Shown in pieces: positions 42,518 through 52,737 of a stretch of DNA of 64,000 bases. Source of the DNA: Porphyra umbilicalis. Lineage: Eukaryota; Rhodophyta; Bangiophyceae; Bangiales; Bangiaceae. The number at the start of each line of letters is the position of its first letter. The stretch's first letter is position 1. A model generated the notes under the pieces. The model searched no databases and was not told the DNA's origin. It was given only the letters and a program-made list of their open reading frames with translations. A program made the position numbers and the translations under genes. The DNA is taken from assembly GCA_002049455.2 (NCBI GenBank), contig KV918772.1:1-64000 (forward strand). The letters run 5' to 3'.

Positions 42518-42915
42518 TCTGAAGTGAGCGGTAGTTGGGTGGATGCGTTGCTTTACTCGAGAGCGGTCTGTGGCGCGAGGCCAACAGGCTCTTAAACCCT
42601 CCGTGTGCCTCTCTCGGCACGTTCTGCCGGCGCACCCCCCGCCAGCGCAGTGCTACCTCCCTTGGAGGGTACATGCTCTCACCACCCCACAAATCGCGAC
42701 GCTTCTCGATGCCTCCACGAGAATCTCCCCGAGCTCAGCTCGGAAAGGGGCTGCACTCCTTATAGAAGTACAAGTAATTACATCACACACATACAGCAAT
42801 GCATGACAATGGCACAGCCAAACAAGCCGATGACCACATAAATGATCCCGGAATTAGCCAGGCAGTCCGCGGTAACTCCGACTTACCTGCGCGGGCTTAA
42901 GGGGCTGCCTCAACA
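42518..42915 (-). repeat. copia-2 5' LTR, intact
   Basis: 398 bp. In element orientation it starts TGTTGAGGCAGCC and ends CACTTCAGA; the partner LTR ends CACTTCACA. The start TGTTGAG and end CTTCACA are shared with the copia-1 LTRs. Confidence 0.9.
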
Positions 42916-42920
42916 GGCGG

Positions 42921-44290
42921 CGGCAAACGCCAAGGTCGCGGAGGAGGACGTCTTGGTCGCGACGGGGGACTCGTGCGCGCAGCACCCATCGCCGAAGCCG
43001 CCGCAGACGTCGTCTTTGACGACCAGCTACGCGGCGGCGGCCAACGCCAGGGACGCGGCGGAGGGCATGTCGGTGTCGACCGGGGACACGTGCGCGCAAG
43101 CCACGCCGGTGACGACAGTGCCGGTGACGCCGGTGGCAACGCACGCGGTAACGGTGCAGGCGCCACAACGACACAGCCGCGGACGTCGTCGTGGATGACC
43201 GACATCACGGCGGCGGCCAACGACAAGTATGCGCCGAATCACGTGTTGGTGGCGACGGGGGACTTGTGGGCGCCACCAATGACGCCGCCGCCGACGTCGT
43301 CGTGGACGAACGACGTCGAGAAGATGTACAATGACACAGACTCGGTGCAGGACACGTTGTCGGTGACGGGGGACATTTACACCAAAGCCGCGCCGGCGAC
43401 AACAATGTCCACACACTTGATCATGTCGTTGGCGGCGACCACAACGTCGTCGACGAACATCAACAATGCGGCGGCGAACGACGGGGACGTGGAGGAGGTC
43501 ACGTTAGTGGTGAACGGGAACAAGATCACGGCAGACACGCTGGTGACAATGATGGCCACTCATTTGATCACGTTGTTGACGGCAACGACAACGCGGCCGC
43601 CGACGCCGTCATCGACGACCGCCGACAAGGGGGCGCCCAACGACCAGGACGCGTCGAAGGGCATGGTGGTGGCAACGAGTGACCCGTGGGCGCAAGCGAA
43701 GACGCCGCCCGCGATGTCGTCGCCGAAGACCGACGTCGCGGCGGCGGTCAACGACACGAACTCGGTGCATGGCACGTAGGTGTTGACGGGGGACTATTTT
43801 ATGGAGGCAATGTCGTCGTGGACGACCGACCAGACGGCGGCGGCCATCCACACGGACGCGGCAATGGGAATGTTGGTGGCGACGGGGGACTCGTGAGCGC
43901 GAACGACGGCACCGCCGCCGACGTCGTCGTTGACGACCAGCCACTCGGCGGCGGCCAACTCCAGGGACGCGGCGGAGGGCATGTAGGTGTCGACGGGGTA
44001 CGCGTGCACCTACGCCACGCCGGTGACGCCGGTGCCCACGCACTCGGTCACGGCGCAGGCGCCAACGACGACGCCGCCGCCGACGTGGTCGTGGAAGACC
44101 GACCAGACGTCGGTGGCCAACGACTAGGACGTGGTGATGGGAATGTTGTTGTTGACGGGCGACGCGTTCGTGCAAAGCAATCCGCTGATGCCGTGGGCCA
44201 CGGGCACAGCCAAGACGTGACGATGGTATTGCCAAAGACGTGTGTGACGGGGGGCATGCCAACAGGCAACGCGGTTGTGGCCATGTAGCT
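42921..44290. repeat. degenerate GC-rich tandem array, right part
   Basis: This continues the array of 32480-34217 across the copia-2 insertion. The ACGGGGGAC landmark recurs at about 42965, 43081, 43258, 43367, 43789 and 43879, with decayed copies at 43510, 43671, 43994 and 44156. Plus-strand peptides repeat the left side closely (VLVATGDSCAQH.SPKPPQT, DAAEGMSVSTGDTCAQATPV). Stops become more frequent to the right, where the array fades. Confidence 0.75.
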
Positions 44291-44697
44291 AGTGACGGCG
44301 AGCATGCACACATCGACCATGCCGGCACAGGGAAGGATGAATATTTTGAACGTCGTACCGTGCGAGTTGGCCGTCTCTGGGGTGGTCTGTCGTTGTTGGG
44401 TGGAGTGTTTGTCTCGTGTCGCGGTGATCCATTGTCTAGCTTAAACGCCGAAGATCTCAGGTTCCTTGCAGACGCTCTGTTTTCGTCTTGCTCGCCTGAA
44501 GGACTCCCGAGACGTTCTTACCTGTCATGCCCGAGCACTAGCGATGGAGAGCAATTCGGGGCCGTGGTTGCTGTCGCGAGCACCCAAAACTGCGGTACGT
44601 CCGGAGTGGGTGGCGGCTCAGAGATGTTCGCCCACGGGCGTGGGTCTTTCCAGCGATGCGTTAAGCAGTTCCACTCAGAACCTGTAACTTAATTAGC
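44291..44697 (+). other. region upstream of the JmjC-domain gene
   Basis: A plus frame (44240-44692) and another (44466-44687, RDVLTCHARALAMESNSGPW) are open here. Their composition is protein-like, and one may be an upstream exon or N-terminus of the JmjC gene. No JmjN domain could be recognised. It is left uncalled. Confidence 0.35.
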
Positions 44698-46257
44698 ATG
44701 GGTGCCAGAATTTGGACTGCACAGTCTGTCGATCACACTGTACGGGAAGGGCTGTGGTCAGGTGCGGAGATCGACACCAAAGTCAGCGAGAATGCAGACG
44801 CCCTTCGAGCGGAGTACAAACAATTTGATGTGAGACGCTTCCTCAGCAGCGTGGATGATCCGAGCTTGACATGGGTGAGACGGACAACCTCTGCTGGGAA
44901 CGAGAACATGGTGTTGGGGGGTGAGCCAAGACCAACCGATGTGTACTATCTTTCAGATATGTCACCTCGCAACGAGGATGGATGCGGCAGGAGCCTTGGT
45001 GACCCTGCGTGCACTGCCATCGCGGCTCTTGTTCCTCCTCGCGAGCGATTTGAAAATCCTCGCACACTAAACCACCACACCATGCTCGGTGCCGCATGTT
45101 CGTACGAAGGGATTAACACCAACTCGCTCTACATTGGTTCCAGAGGATCCTACTTCAGCTGGCACGTGGAGAACAGTCTACTACAGTCCACATCTTACTT
45201 GCAAAAGGGCTCTAACAATTTCTGGTTTTGTATTCCTGCCCCCGAACGTCCGCGAGCGGAGTGCGTCATGCGGGATCACATGGACCCGGCTGTACTGGCA
45301 GCGGCTGAAGGGGATGTATGGGAGGTACTCGCTGTGAAAATGTGCCTTTGGCCTACGACTCTTTTCCTAGCGCATGGCGTTCGCGTCGGGTTCCACAAGA
45401 TGGAGACCGGTAACTTCGTTGTAACGGGGTACGGTGTACTGCACAGTGGATTCAACGGTGGACCAAACATAGCTTCAGCGGTGAACCTGGCATGCACCGG
45501 GTGGCTCTCTTATGCGATAGAACATGCCGCGCACTGGCGTGCAAAGCTCACAATCCACATCCCTTTCGAAAAGTTACTGGTGCTCGTGGTATAGAAGCTA
45601 GCCGATGGGGAATGGTGGTGCGGTGACGCAAAGACCTATGAATCGTGGGATCCAGAAGGGTTCAGACGCGATGTGGTCGTGATGGTGTCTTGCTTGAAAG
45701 AATACCTCAACGCTGTCCTCTACTTCATGGAAATGGATTCCCAACAAGGCTGGGGGGGCAAAAAGCCCATTGCTGGTGTTCTGGAACGCGCATCACGAGC
45801 TGTCCAACATTTTATCGTTGAAAATGCGATCCAGCCGGACGGTGAGCCCTTGGAGGTCCCGAACGAGATAAAGGGAACTGCGACAGACTACTCTGTCGAC
45901 GGCGTGTCATGCCCGCACTGCGGTGTAGTGACGTGGTTATCTACGGTTGTCTGACCGTCGTGCATTGAAAAGCTCGGTGATGATGCGGTTGCAAATGCGC
46001 CACTGTGCTGCTGGCGGTGTGCCCGTCGCATGTTCAATGAAGATCATGATCGGCTGCGTAAGGGCCTGCCGACTTCGAAGAGCTTTGTGGGATGTCATGC
46101 TCCTTTGTTGGTGCAGCGGCTGGCCAATAGTGACGTGTACATGTTGGTAGACAATCTGAAGAGGCTCGATCGGGGGGGGGGAAGGGTGGGCCTTGAGAAG
46201 ACTCGTTTTTTAATCCATCGCCTGTCTTTGAATAATCTCCGGGTATTGATATCCTAG
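44698..46257 (+). pseudogene. JmjC-domain protein gene with two in-frame stops
   Basis: JmjC proteins are Fe(II)/2-oxoglutarate oxygenases, many of them histone lysine demethylases. From the ATG at 44698 the domain reads IGSRGSYFSWHVENSLLQS, then YLQKGSNNFWFCIP, then FVVTGYGVLHSGFNGGPNIA. This supplies the iron-binding HxE pair and the distal His, with the following VNLACTGWL typical of the KDM4/JARID-type fold. The frame stops at a TAG (45592-45594), continues in the same frame to a TGA (45952-45954), and ends at 46255-46257. After the domain a CPHC...CCWRC cysteine pattern suggests a zinc finger, split by the TGA. The catalytic domain is complete before the first stop, so a truncated enzyme is possible. 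It converges on the gene at 46449-49365, 191 bp away. Confidence 0.8.
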
Positions 46258-46448
46258 TTCTGACGTTCCCGGGGTGGGGGTGGGGCGTAGAGGGTGGTGT
46301 GTTCGCCGCATTCTCTTTTTCGTGTGATACTGCCATGACACTGTATCTCAAGTTCTGTTCCGTGAGGTGATGCATCAAGAGAAAGCAATATAGCAGTTTG
46401 CTCAAAACACCCCGCTTCCGCATCTCCAGTGGCCATTAACACTACTAT

Positions 46449-49365
46449 TCACCCACTCTCGAAATGGAAGCCAGATCTCTTGGTGAACATGATATTGTGC
46501 GGCCCGCAAGGTAATACGAAGGCAAGCTGCCTCACACGGTCATCTGGTATCAAAGACAATCCAGCTACAGTGTCAATTGTGACCGCAGCAGGCTGTCCTA
46601 AAACGCTAAACGCCATCGCTGGTACCTTCCAGGTCTCACCGGCGATATGGAGCCCGCCAACGATGCTTCCAATCGACTAGACACAAACAAAGCGCCAGTC
46701 CTCGCCATCCACCACATCGAAACCGGACTCGTGTTCGGGGGCGGCTCCGTACTCAAGAAGCGACACTGTGGACCCTTCTCGGATGACAAACGCTTGATGC
46801 GCTAGCGTGGCTTGGCTCCAGAATTCCAGAGTCGCGCTGGGCGCACGACGTCTCCAAAACTCCTCCGTGGATCCCAGAACCGTGCGTGCGGCTGTTCTTG
46901 GACGCCAAAGCATGTCGGTGTACGGTGCTTGTCGCTTGTGTGGGCCGAGGCTATGAAAAGCGACAGACTGCAATGGCTGGCCTTCTTGACCGAGAAGCCA
47001 CGAAGCGGGAATCCCATGTGCGCCTGACATGGCCAGCACCCTGAAGTATTGCTATTCGTCTCTCCAGTTTTGCATTGAGTACTCAGCGGGGTTCCAACTG
47101 TTGCTCTGGCTCACCTTCGGCTTAGAATATTGGTGGAGCTTCTCGAAAATGAGCTCACATATCGCGGACCCCAGCTGTGCAAGTGGGAGAGTGCGATATA
47201 GCAGTTCCAGTACACGATGCACGGACGGTCGCTCCCAACTTCCGTTGAAGGGTAACAGTCTACGTAGCTCAATCATGAGGCTCTCGCCAAAAACTTGGAG
47301 TTCAGCGACGGTCGGCTGCTGTTTTTATGGCCTTCTCCCCGTCGGACAAGGCTGTTGGCACATAGAATAGAGCACTGTAAAACCGTCGCAGGGCCTTCAG
47401 AGCTCTGAGGGTTGCCACTGCATGAGGTGAAGTGGCAGTGTTATGCACGAGATACTGCAACACTGTTGGTCCTACGGTGAGACGCAATACATAGCCTGAT
47501 ATTGACAGCGTTGTGCCACCAATTTTTTCTGGCTCGAATGAGGATTGTATCGTGTGTGTCGGAACATGCTTCGCGCTGCGGCGCATTTCCCGCATGAACT
47601 TGTCTCGCTGCTCGACCGAGAGTGCCTCGTACGCTTTCACAAGCTGGTGTGAGCCAACGTTGTAGTACAGTAGATGTGAAGGAGCAACTATGACGTGCTC
47701 GTGTATGTCAAATGTTCCAGGTCCTGGAGCCTCTGCCAGGCGCATCATCAGACTGCCAGCCTTGTCTGTAATTTCGTTCAGTAGGAGTGCGTCTCTCACT
47801 GCGTCTATCGGCAGCCCCGGTGTGTTCTATATGACAGACATGATCAGAGAAGCTCGCTCTTGCGTTCTCGAGTACCGTGTGTCCTTCACATTGAAAGAAA
47901 CAGTGCTGCTCATCGCCCGCTCCTTCCTATCTGTTACAGTTTTCTTGTGGACAATGTCGCAGCTTGTGCAGTGCTCCTTGCCTTCGGCGTCGATCGAGTT
48001 AAAGGACTTTGCGGCCATGAGAGAATCCTTCTTGAAAGCGTCATAGAAAGTCAAGCCCTTCTTACCCGCTCTTATCAAGTCGTCGACGATCTTTCTGAGC
48101 AGGGCTTCCAGGCTTGCTCCTGGGGGTAAGTCGAAGAGAGGATGAGCAGAAAAAGCTCGATCCTCCAAGCACAGAGAGGTGTAACCCCCGTAGTAGCCCT
48201 CCAGGCTTCCTCGGCGACGCTTATGCACATTGAACTCGTCTCCGTACAGCGACACATACACTACGTATGGATCCTCCTCGGAGAGGTCGTCTTCTCTGGG
48301 CGCAGCCACACAGGACAGCTCTAACTGGCTAGCGGCGGTCAATGCTGACCATGCATCTTTTTCATGCTCGGTGGACTCCCGGACGGCGATAACAAACACG
48401 CCACCGGACCGCGTGAAGCGTAGTGTAACACGGTGTTCTTCCGTGAAGCATGGAGCCCAGCGCTCTGGCGACATAAACCCGGGAAGGGCCTCAAACAGCG
48501 AGATTGAGTCACCTACGCGTAGCGTGCATTCAGATGCATACGAGGACGCCGACGCAGTTACGCATCCATCAGGCGCAATAGAAGTGCTTAAAAAGCGGGC
48601 ATCGAACGCGGTCGCGTCATCAAAGGAGACCTTGGCAGTGCATCAAATGTCGAACCTGAGCTGTTCACAGAAGAAAACGTGCCTCAAATTAAACCTGGCG
48701 GGGCCCCTGGCTGCCACTGTTCCGAAGAACTCGGCCGGGCGCTCAGCTGTGCCCATTCGCGAGTCCCCCTTGTTGTGGAACAGAGCTGCCGTCACATGAT
48801 CCGCAAAGTCGCTCTTCAGGTGCTGAGAAAACGTGATGTAAGACACTTCCACGTCCGGCAGTGTTCTCAGGGCTTTTCCTTTTCCAACATGTAACTGGAG
48901 CGTTGTATTTTCCCGGCGCAAGGGGATTGCAGACTTCAACATGTGCTCGCGCAGCTTTCTCAAGCGCCACCGCGACGGCCATTTTTCTGTCGGATAAAAG
49001 GAGATTTCTGCCTCTCGCATAATGTCGTACTGCCTCAGCGTGACACGCGCTCTGCCGTACAGGTATCCGAAGCACAAAAACTCGCGACGCGATGCAAAGC
49101 CCTCAGCATCGCGGTCCTCGTCGCTGGAGAAGTCCGAGTCTTCTGAGGGACACCCGTCACGCCCTGAGTCTGAGGACAGAGCACCGTCCTCCCTGGTGCC
49201 CGAATCATGTGGGTTTTGGCTTGCCGCACTGCTTTCGGTATCCACCAAGTCTACAGCTGGTGCGGCAGAGCCCGATGTCGCTTGGTGTTCTTCCATATGC
49301 AATAGGTTCCCATCCATGAGATCAAAGAAGGCAGAACCTCGCGGGCCACGTCTGCGACGCTTCAT
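46449..49365 (-). pseudogene. large transposase-like gene, broken by stops and one frameshift
   Basis: From the ATG at 49365 (MKRRRRGPRG, then an acidic Ser/Asp-rich leader) coding runs in one frame with a TGA at 48645-48643 and a TAG at 47829-47827. It changes frame near 47310 and continues through TAGs near 47051 and 46679 to a TGA at 46451-46449, about 970 codons in all. YVVYVSLYGDEFNVHKRRRGSLEGYYGGYTSL followed by LPPGASLEALLRKIVDDL resembles the start of the catalytic domain of Tnp2/Plavaka-like transposases. ELIFEKLHQYSKPKVSQSN resembles their C-terminal E/H-K region. This is recognition by pattern only. A host gene of unknown function with introns is the alternative. Confidence 0.45.
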
Positions 49366-50464
49366 GTTTTACTGGATGAGAACAGGTTGGACTGATCCAG
49401 GCACTGACGCGACACGGTGAGACGGGAGGATAGGTGGTAACACAAGCTCTGCATGCGCACGGAACGGAGGCGGTTAGGCGTGCACGACGTCAAAGAAAAA
49501 CTTTGAAGGCACAACGGAGGAAGGAACGCTGGCGAACAGCGAAGAGCGAGGCAGAGCCACCTCCGCACGTGAACCAATGGGAGAGGCTCAGGCTCATGCG
49601 CTGGTGGCAAGCAAGGCTCCTGTTTTCAGATCCATGGGGTGTGAGGCTCCTCGCATGATTCCCGGATTGGTGGCCACCCAAGAGTATCCTGGCTGGTGCT
49701 ACAAGGTGCACGGACCATTGCTTCAGGAGATTTGTGATACAGAGCCTTCTGTTCTGTAGAGATTTCTCTGGCCCACCAACTGTGACCAGAGGCTATGTTC
49801 GGGCTGTACCCTAGGCGTATGCATCGCCTTGCCCGTCGTTTGATTTCGCAGACTATCTGTAGGACAGTCCCCAAAAACAGTTCCCAAAAACAGGCCTCAC
49901 CTGATCTGCAACATTATCTTGGAGACGGTTCAGACGATGCAACGGGAAAAGCTCACAGGATAGATTTATCGATAATTCCACGACTCGTCCTCTACCGAGT
50001 TCGAGATCTCGTCCGGACAGTCCTCTGGAAAATCCGACCGACTTCCCTGAGCCGATCTCTGGATCAGTACAGGATGATCTCATGCTTGCGTAAAAACAAC
50101 CTCGAGAATCGATGTGGCTGAATACAAAATTCTATCCTCCATCATATCCTCGGGAAAAGCCAATCTCGGGCCCAGGATTAAATAAGGAGGCGCTCACGTC
50201 TCGCTGTGGCACCTGAAGATTCGGCAATTGTTCGGCGATGTTGCTGCCCCATGCTCATGAAGGATCTTGCCGATTCGCTGGTTCCGATCGTTCTGCGTGT
50301 CGTACTGAGAACTGTCCTGAGTTGGGAGTAAAGTAATCTTGAGGATCGTTCTCAGGACTGTCCTGGCGTCGCGGTACAATCATCCTGGGGACCGTCGTCA
50401 TAGATTGAGTGACCTAGTGCGCAAGATTGATTCAGATTTCTGCCTCAAGGACTCGATCGTAGAT
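49366..50464. other. spacer left of gypsy-2
   Basis: AT-richer DNA without a supported gene. A basic plus-strand frame at 49434-49658 (RRARRQRKTLKAQRRKERW) is the only one of note and is not called. Palindromic motifs of the form GGAC(A/T)GTCC occur at about 49861, 50016 and 50357, with decayed forms at 50310 and 50391. The gypsy-2 target duplication GATAG stands at 50465-50469. Confidence 0.45.
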
Positions 50465-50469
50465 GATAG

Positions 50470-50855
50470 TGTTGCATATCTCTGCTACCAATTGGCCATT
50501 AGCCACGAGTAGCCCCCTTGACTGGCCGAATCCACGGATGTGTGTGACTCGGCTTGTGGCACGCCCTTTTGGGGGTTACTTCCGCATTGTTTATTATTTA
50601 TTGCTTGCCTGTCTTATCTGTCTGCCGGCACTCATTACGATCGCTTGATCGGATGGTCGATCGACCGGTGCCGTTGTTTGTACTAAACCACCGTGGGTCC
50701 GGGGTCGCCGTCGTGGGCACCACCCGGCTCCCCATCGGATGCCCTTCAACAAAAGGTCTTTCGTCCTCGCCGCGACGGCAATAGAAGTCGCTCTATTGCT
50801 TGGCTACGGTCGGTCTCAGTACACTGGTAATTGAACTAACGTTATTAATACCACA
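50470..50855 (+). repeat. gypsy-2 5' LTR
   Basis: 386 bp, TG...CA. An AT-rich CATTGTTTATTATTTATTGC stretch near 50585-50604 is a candidate promoter region. Confidence 0.92.
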
Positions 50856-50857
50856 TT

Positions 50858-50875
50858 TGGTGGAGCAGCAGGGGA
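50858..50875 (+). other. gypsy-2 primer binding site
   Basis: Two bases after the LTR the sequence reads TGGTGGAGCAGCAGGGGA, which would pair with a tRNA 3' end terminating in CCA. The tRNA species is not assigned. Confidence 0.65.
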
Positions 50876-51085
50876 TACCCTCGCCTTCATCGTGCCTCGC
50901 GGCACGGTGTCCCCAAGATTTTTCTCGCTGCCTCGTGGCATTGTCACGGTCTCTATACGGTCGCTTGGCGCGCGGGGCGTAAACCATCGACTTGTGGGCG
51001 TGGTGCCGGGGGCATCACGGTTGAGATCTTCGAAGTTGGCGCGCAGGGCGTAAGCCACGTCGGAACACTTTGTTCAGGTCCCAGT

Positions 51086-52732
51086 ATGTCTACTGGTGGT
51101 ACCGGCGGCACTCGGCGAGCCAGAGACGGCAAGTTGCCATCTGGCTACCTGCCGCCGGGCGGGGGACAAGGCACTCCTGCCGCCTCCGACGCCCCCACGG
51201 ACAGTGCTCCAACTCCTCCCATCCCTGCGGATCAAGCCGCCTCTGGGCAGATGCAGGTAGTGGAGAGCCTGAAGGCGGCCGCTGAAGCACTTCAGCGACG
51301 CCTCACGGCCCAAGAACAGACTAACGAGTTTCTGGCGCGAGCCAATGACAAGTTGGTCGACGACGTCGAGGCCCTGCGCAAGGTCGACTCCCATGAGGAG
51401 GAACGCCTTGTGGCTAAGTCTCGCCGCCAGTCGGGCGACAAGACCAAGGACGTCTAAAAGACGAGCAAGGTGATTAAGGACAAGTCCGTCCGCAAGGACG
51501 CTCTGGCTAACGCCGCGCTTTCCTCATCTTCCGACGATTCCGCTTCCGGGTCAAGCCCGACGTCGTCAGACGATGACAACCTTAACGCGGCGGACAAGTC
51601 CTCTTCGGACGATGGCCACGGGCCCCCACCCCCGCCGTCGCCCCAAGGTGGGTCCTCGCCGAGCGACAGCTCGAGCGAGTCGGTCGCGGCCGCGCGCAAG
51701 CGCCCCGCGCCCCCCACCAAACAGAAGGAGCGACTTGAAAAAGCGGATAGGATCAAGGTGATCCGCACGGCTAATAGCCGCTTCAAGACACTCCTGGACT
51801 ACAGGACGTACTTCCTGATCCGCCGTCAACTGACGTATACGCCTAAAGAGGCACCGCGGTCGCACCGTCTTAACAAACGTTTGGACGGAGCGTTCCATGG
51901 GCAACAGCCATTCACGGGAGCCCTGCCCTTCGGCATCTTCACGTTCTTGACGACCTTTCGCTGCGCGTGCGACGCGGCTGGGCTGACTCACGGTCAAGCC
52001 CTTCCGCTTATGGTCTTTCGACTAGCCGGCAACGCCAAGATGGCCTTCTCCGGCGCTCTTAACAGCACCCTCGGACGTAAGCGCTACGCCATCCGTACAT
52101 ACGGAGATGCCGTCAACTGGCTTCTTTCGAAGTATGCGACGCACGCAACTATGGCTAACGCCTACCAAGACATCATTACGATGAAGCAACAAGACAACGA
52201 GGCGCTGACGGCCTTTAGTCACCGCGTGGAAACGCAATGCGACCTCCTGAACGGTTTGTTCGACATCCAAGACGTTAAGGACGTCTTCATCACTGGTCTT
52301 TCGGACCTTGTGCAAGCGCACGTCCGGTTACTGAACGACCAGTTCCTCGACCGAACCCTGTCCGAGACGGTCGCCACCGCCAAGATGTAATGGGACGGCA
52401 CCAACAAGTTGCGTTTGCAACTCAAGATGACCCGCCCAACGGCGATCAAAGTCGCTTACGCGACACAAGACCAGCGGACGACGACGGAACGTCCGCTCAC
52501 ACCGGTTCGCACCCCGCCGCCCCCTCGGGCCGCCGTCCCTCAAGTCAATCGGGCTGACATCTGTTACAACTGTAACAAGCCGGGGCACTTCGCCGCACAG
52601 TGTGCCGAGCCTTATCGCTCACGCGAGCGTCGGCAGCCGCCTATCGGCGTTCAGGCCCTTGCCGACGGTAACGTCGAGGAAGACGAGGTCGAGCATGCGG
52701 CCGACGCCGTGGACCACTCGAAAAACGTCTAG
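51086..52732 (+). pseudogene. gag: gypsy-2 gag with two in-frame stops
   Basis: From the ATG at 51086 (MSTGGTGGTR) to the TAG at 52730-52732, one frame of 548 codons. An N-terminal coiled-coil stretch (VVESLKAAAEALQRRLTAQEQTNEFLARANDKLVDDVEAL) leads to a Ser/Asp-rich linker. A helical capsid-like region follows (FGIFTFLTTFRCACDAAGLTHGQALPLMVFRLAG and on), then a CCHC knuckle CYNCNKPGHFAAQC near 52564-52605. Internal TAA codons lie at 51455-51457 and 52388-52390, and the frame continues cleanly after both. Without readthrough only an N-terminal fragment would be made. Confidence 0.88.
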
Positions 52733-52737
52733 GCCGG

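Larger units (their letters stand above)
34218..42915 (-). mobile_element. Ty1/copia element (copia-2), old, minus strand, in the tandem array
   Basis: The LTRs lie at 42518-42915 (5', intact) and 34218-37365 (3', split by a foldback element). The 5-bp duplication GGCGG stands at 34213-34217 and 42916-42920. Without the foldback element it is 5952 bp, close to copia-1. Gag-pol is clearly related to copia-1 but has five stops. The LTRs differ at many positions (over 10 percent in the part compared by eye, 37119-37365 against 42671-42915), so it is much older than copia-1. Confidence 0.92.

Noticed and set aside
32480..44290. CRISPR-like array
   Set aside because: The repeats are long, degenerate and unevenly spaced in eukaryotic DNA, with no short identical repeats and unique spacers.
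44698..50464. Terminal inverted repeats framing the JmjC and transposase-like genes
   Set aside because: I searched both flanks by eye for CACTA-like or other matched ends and found none convincing.
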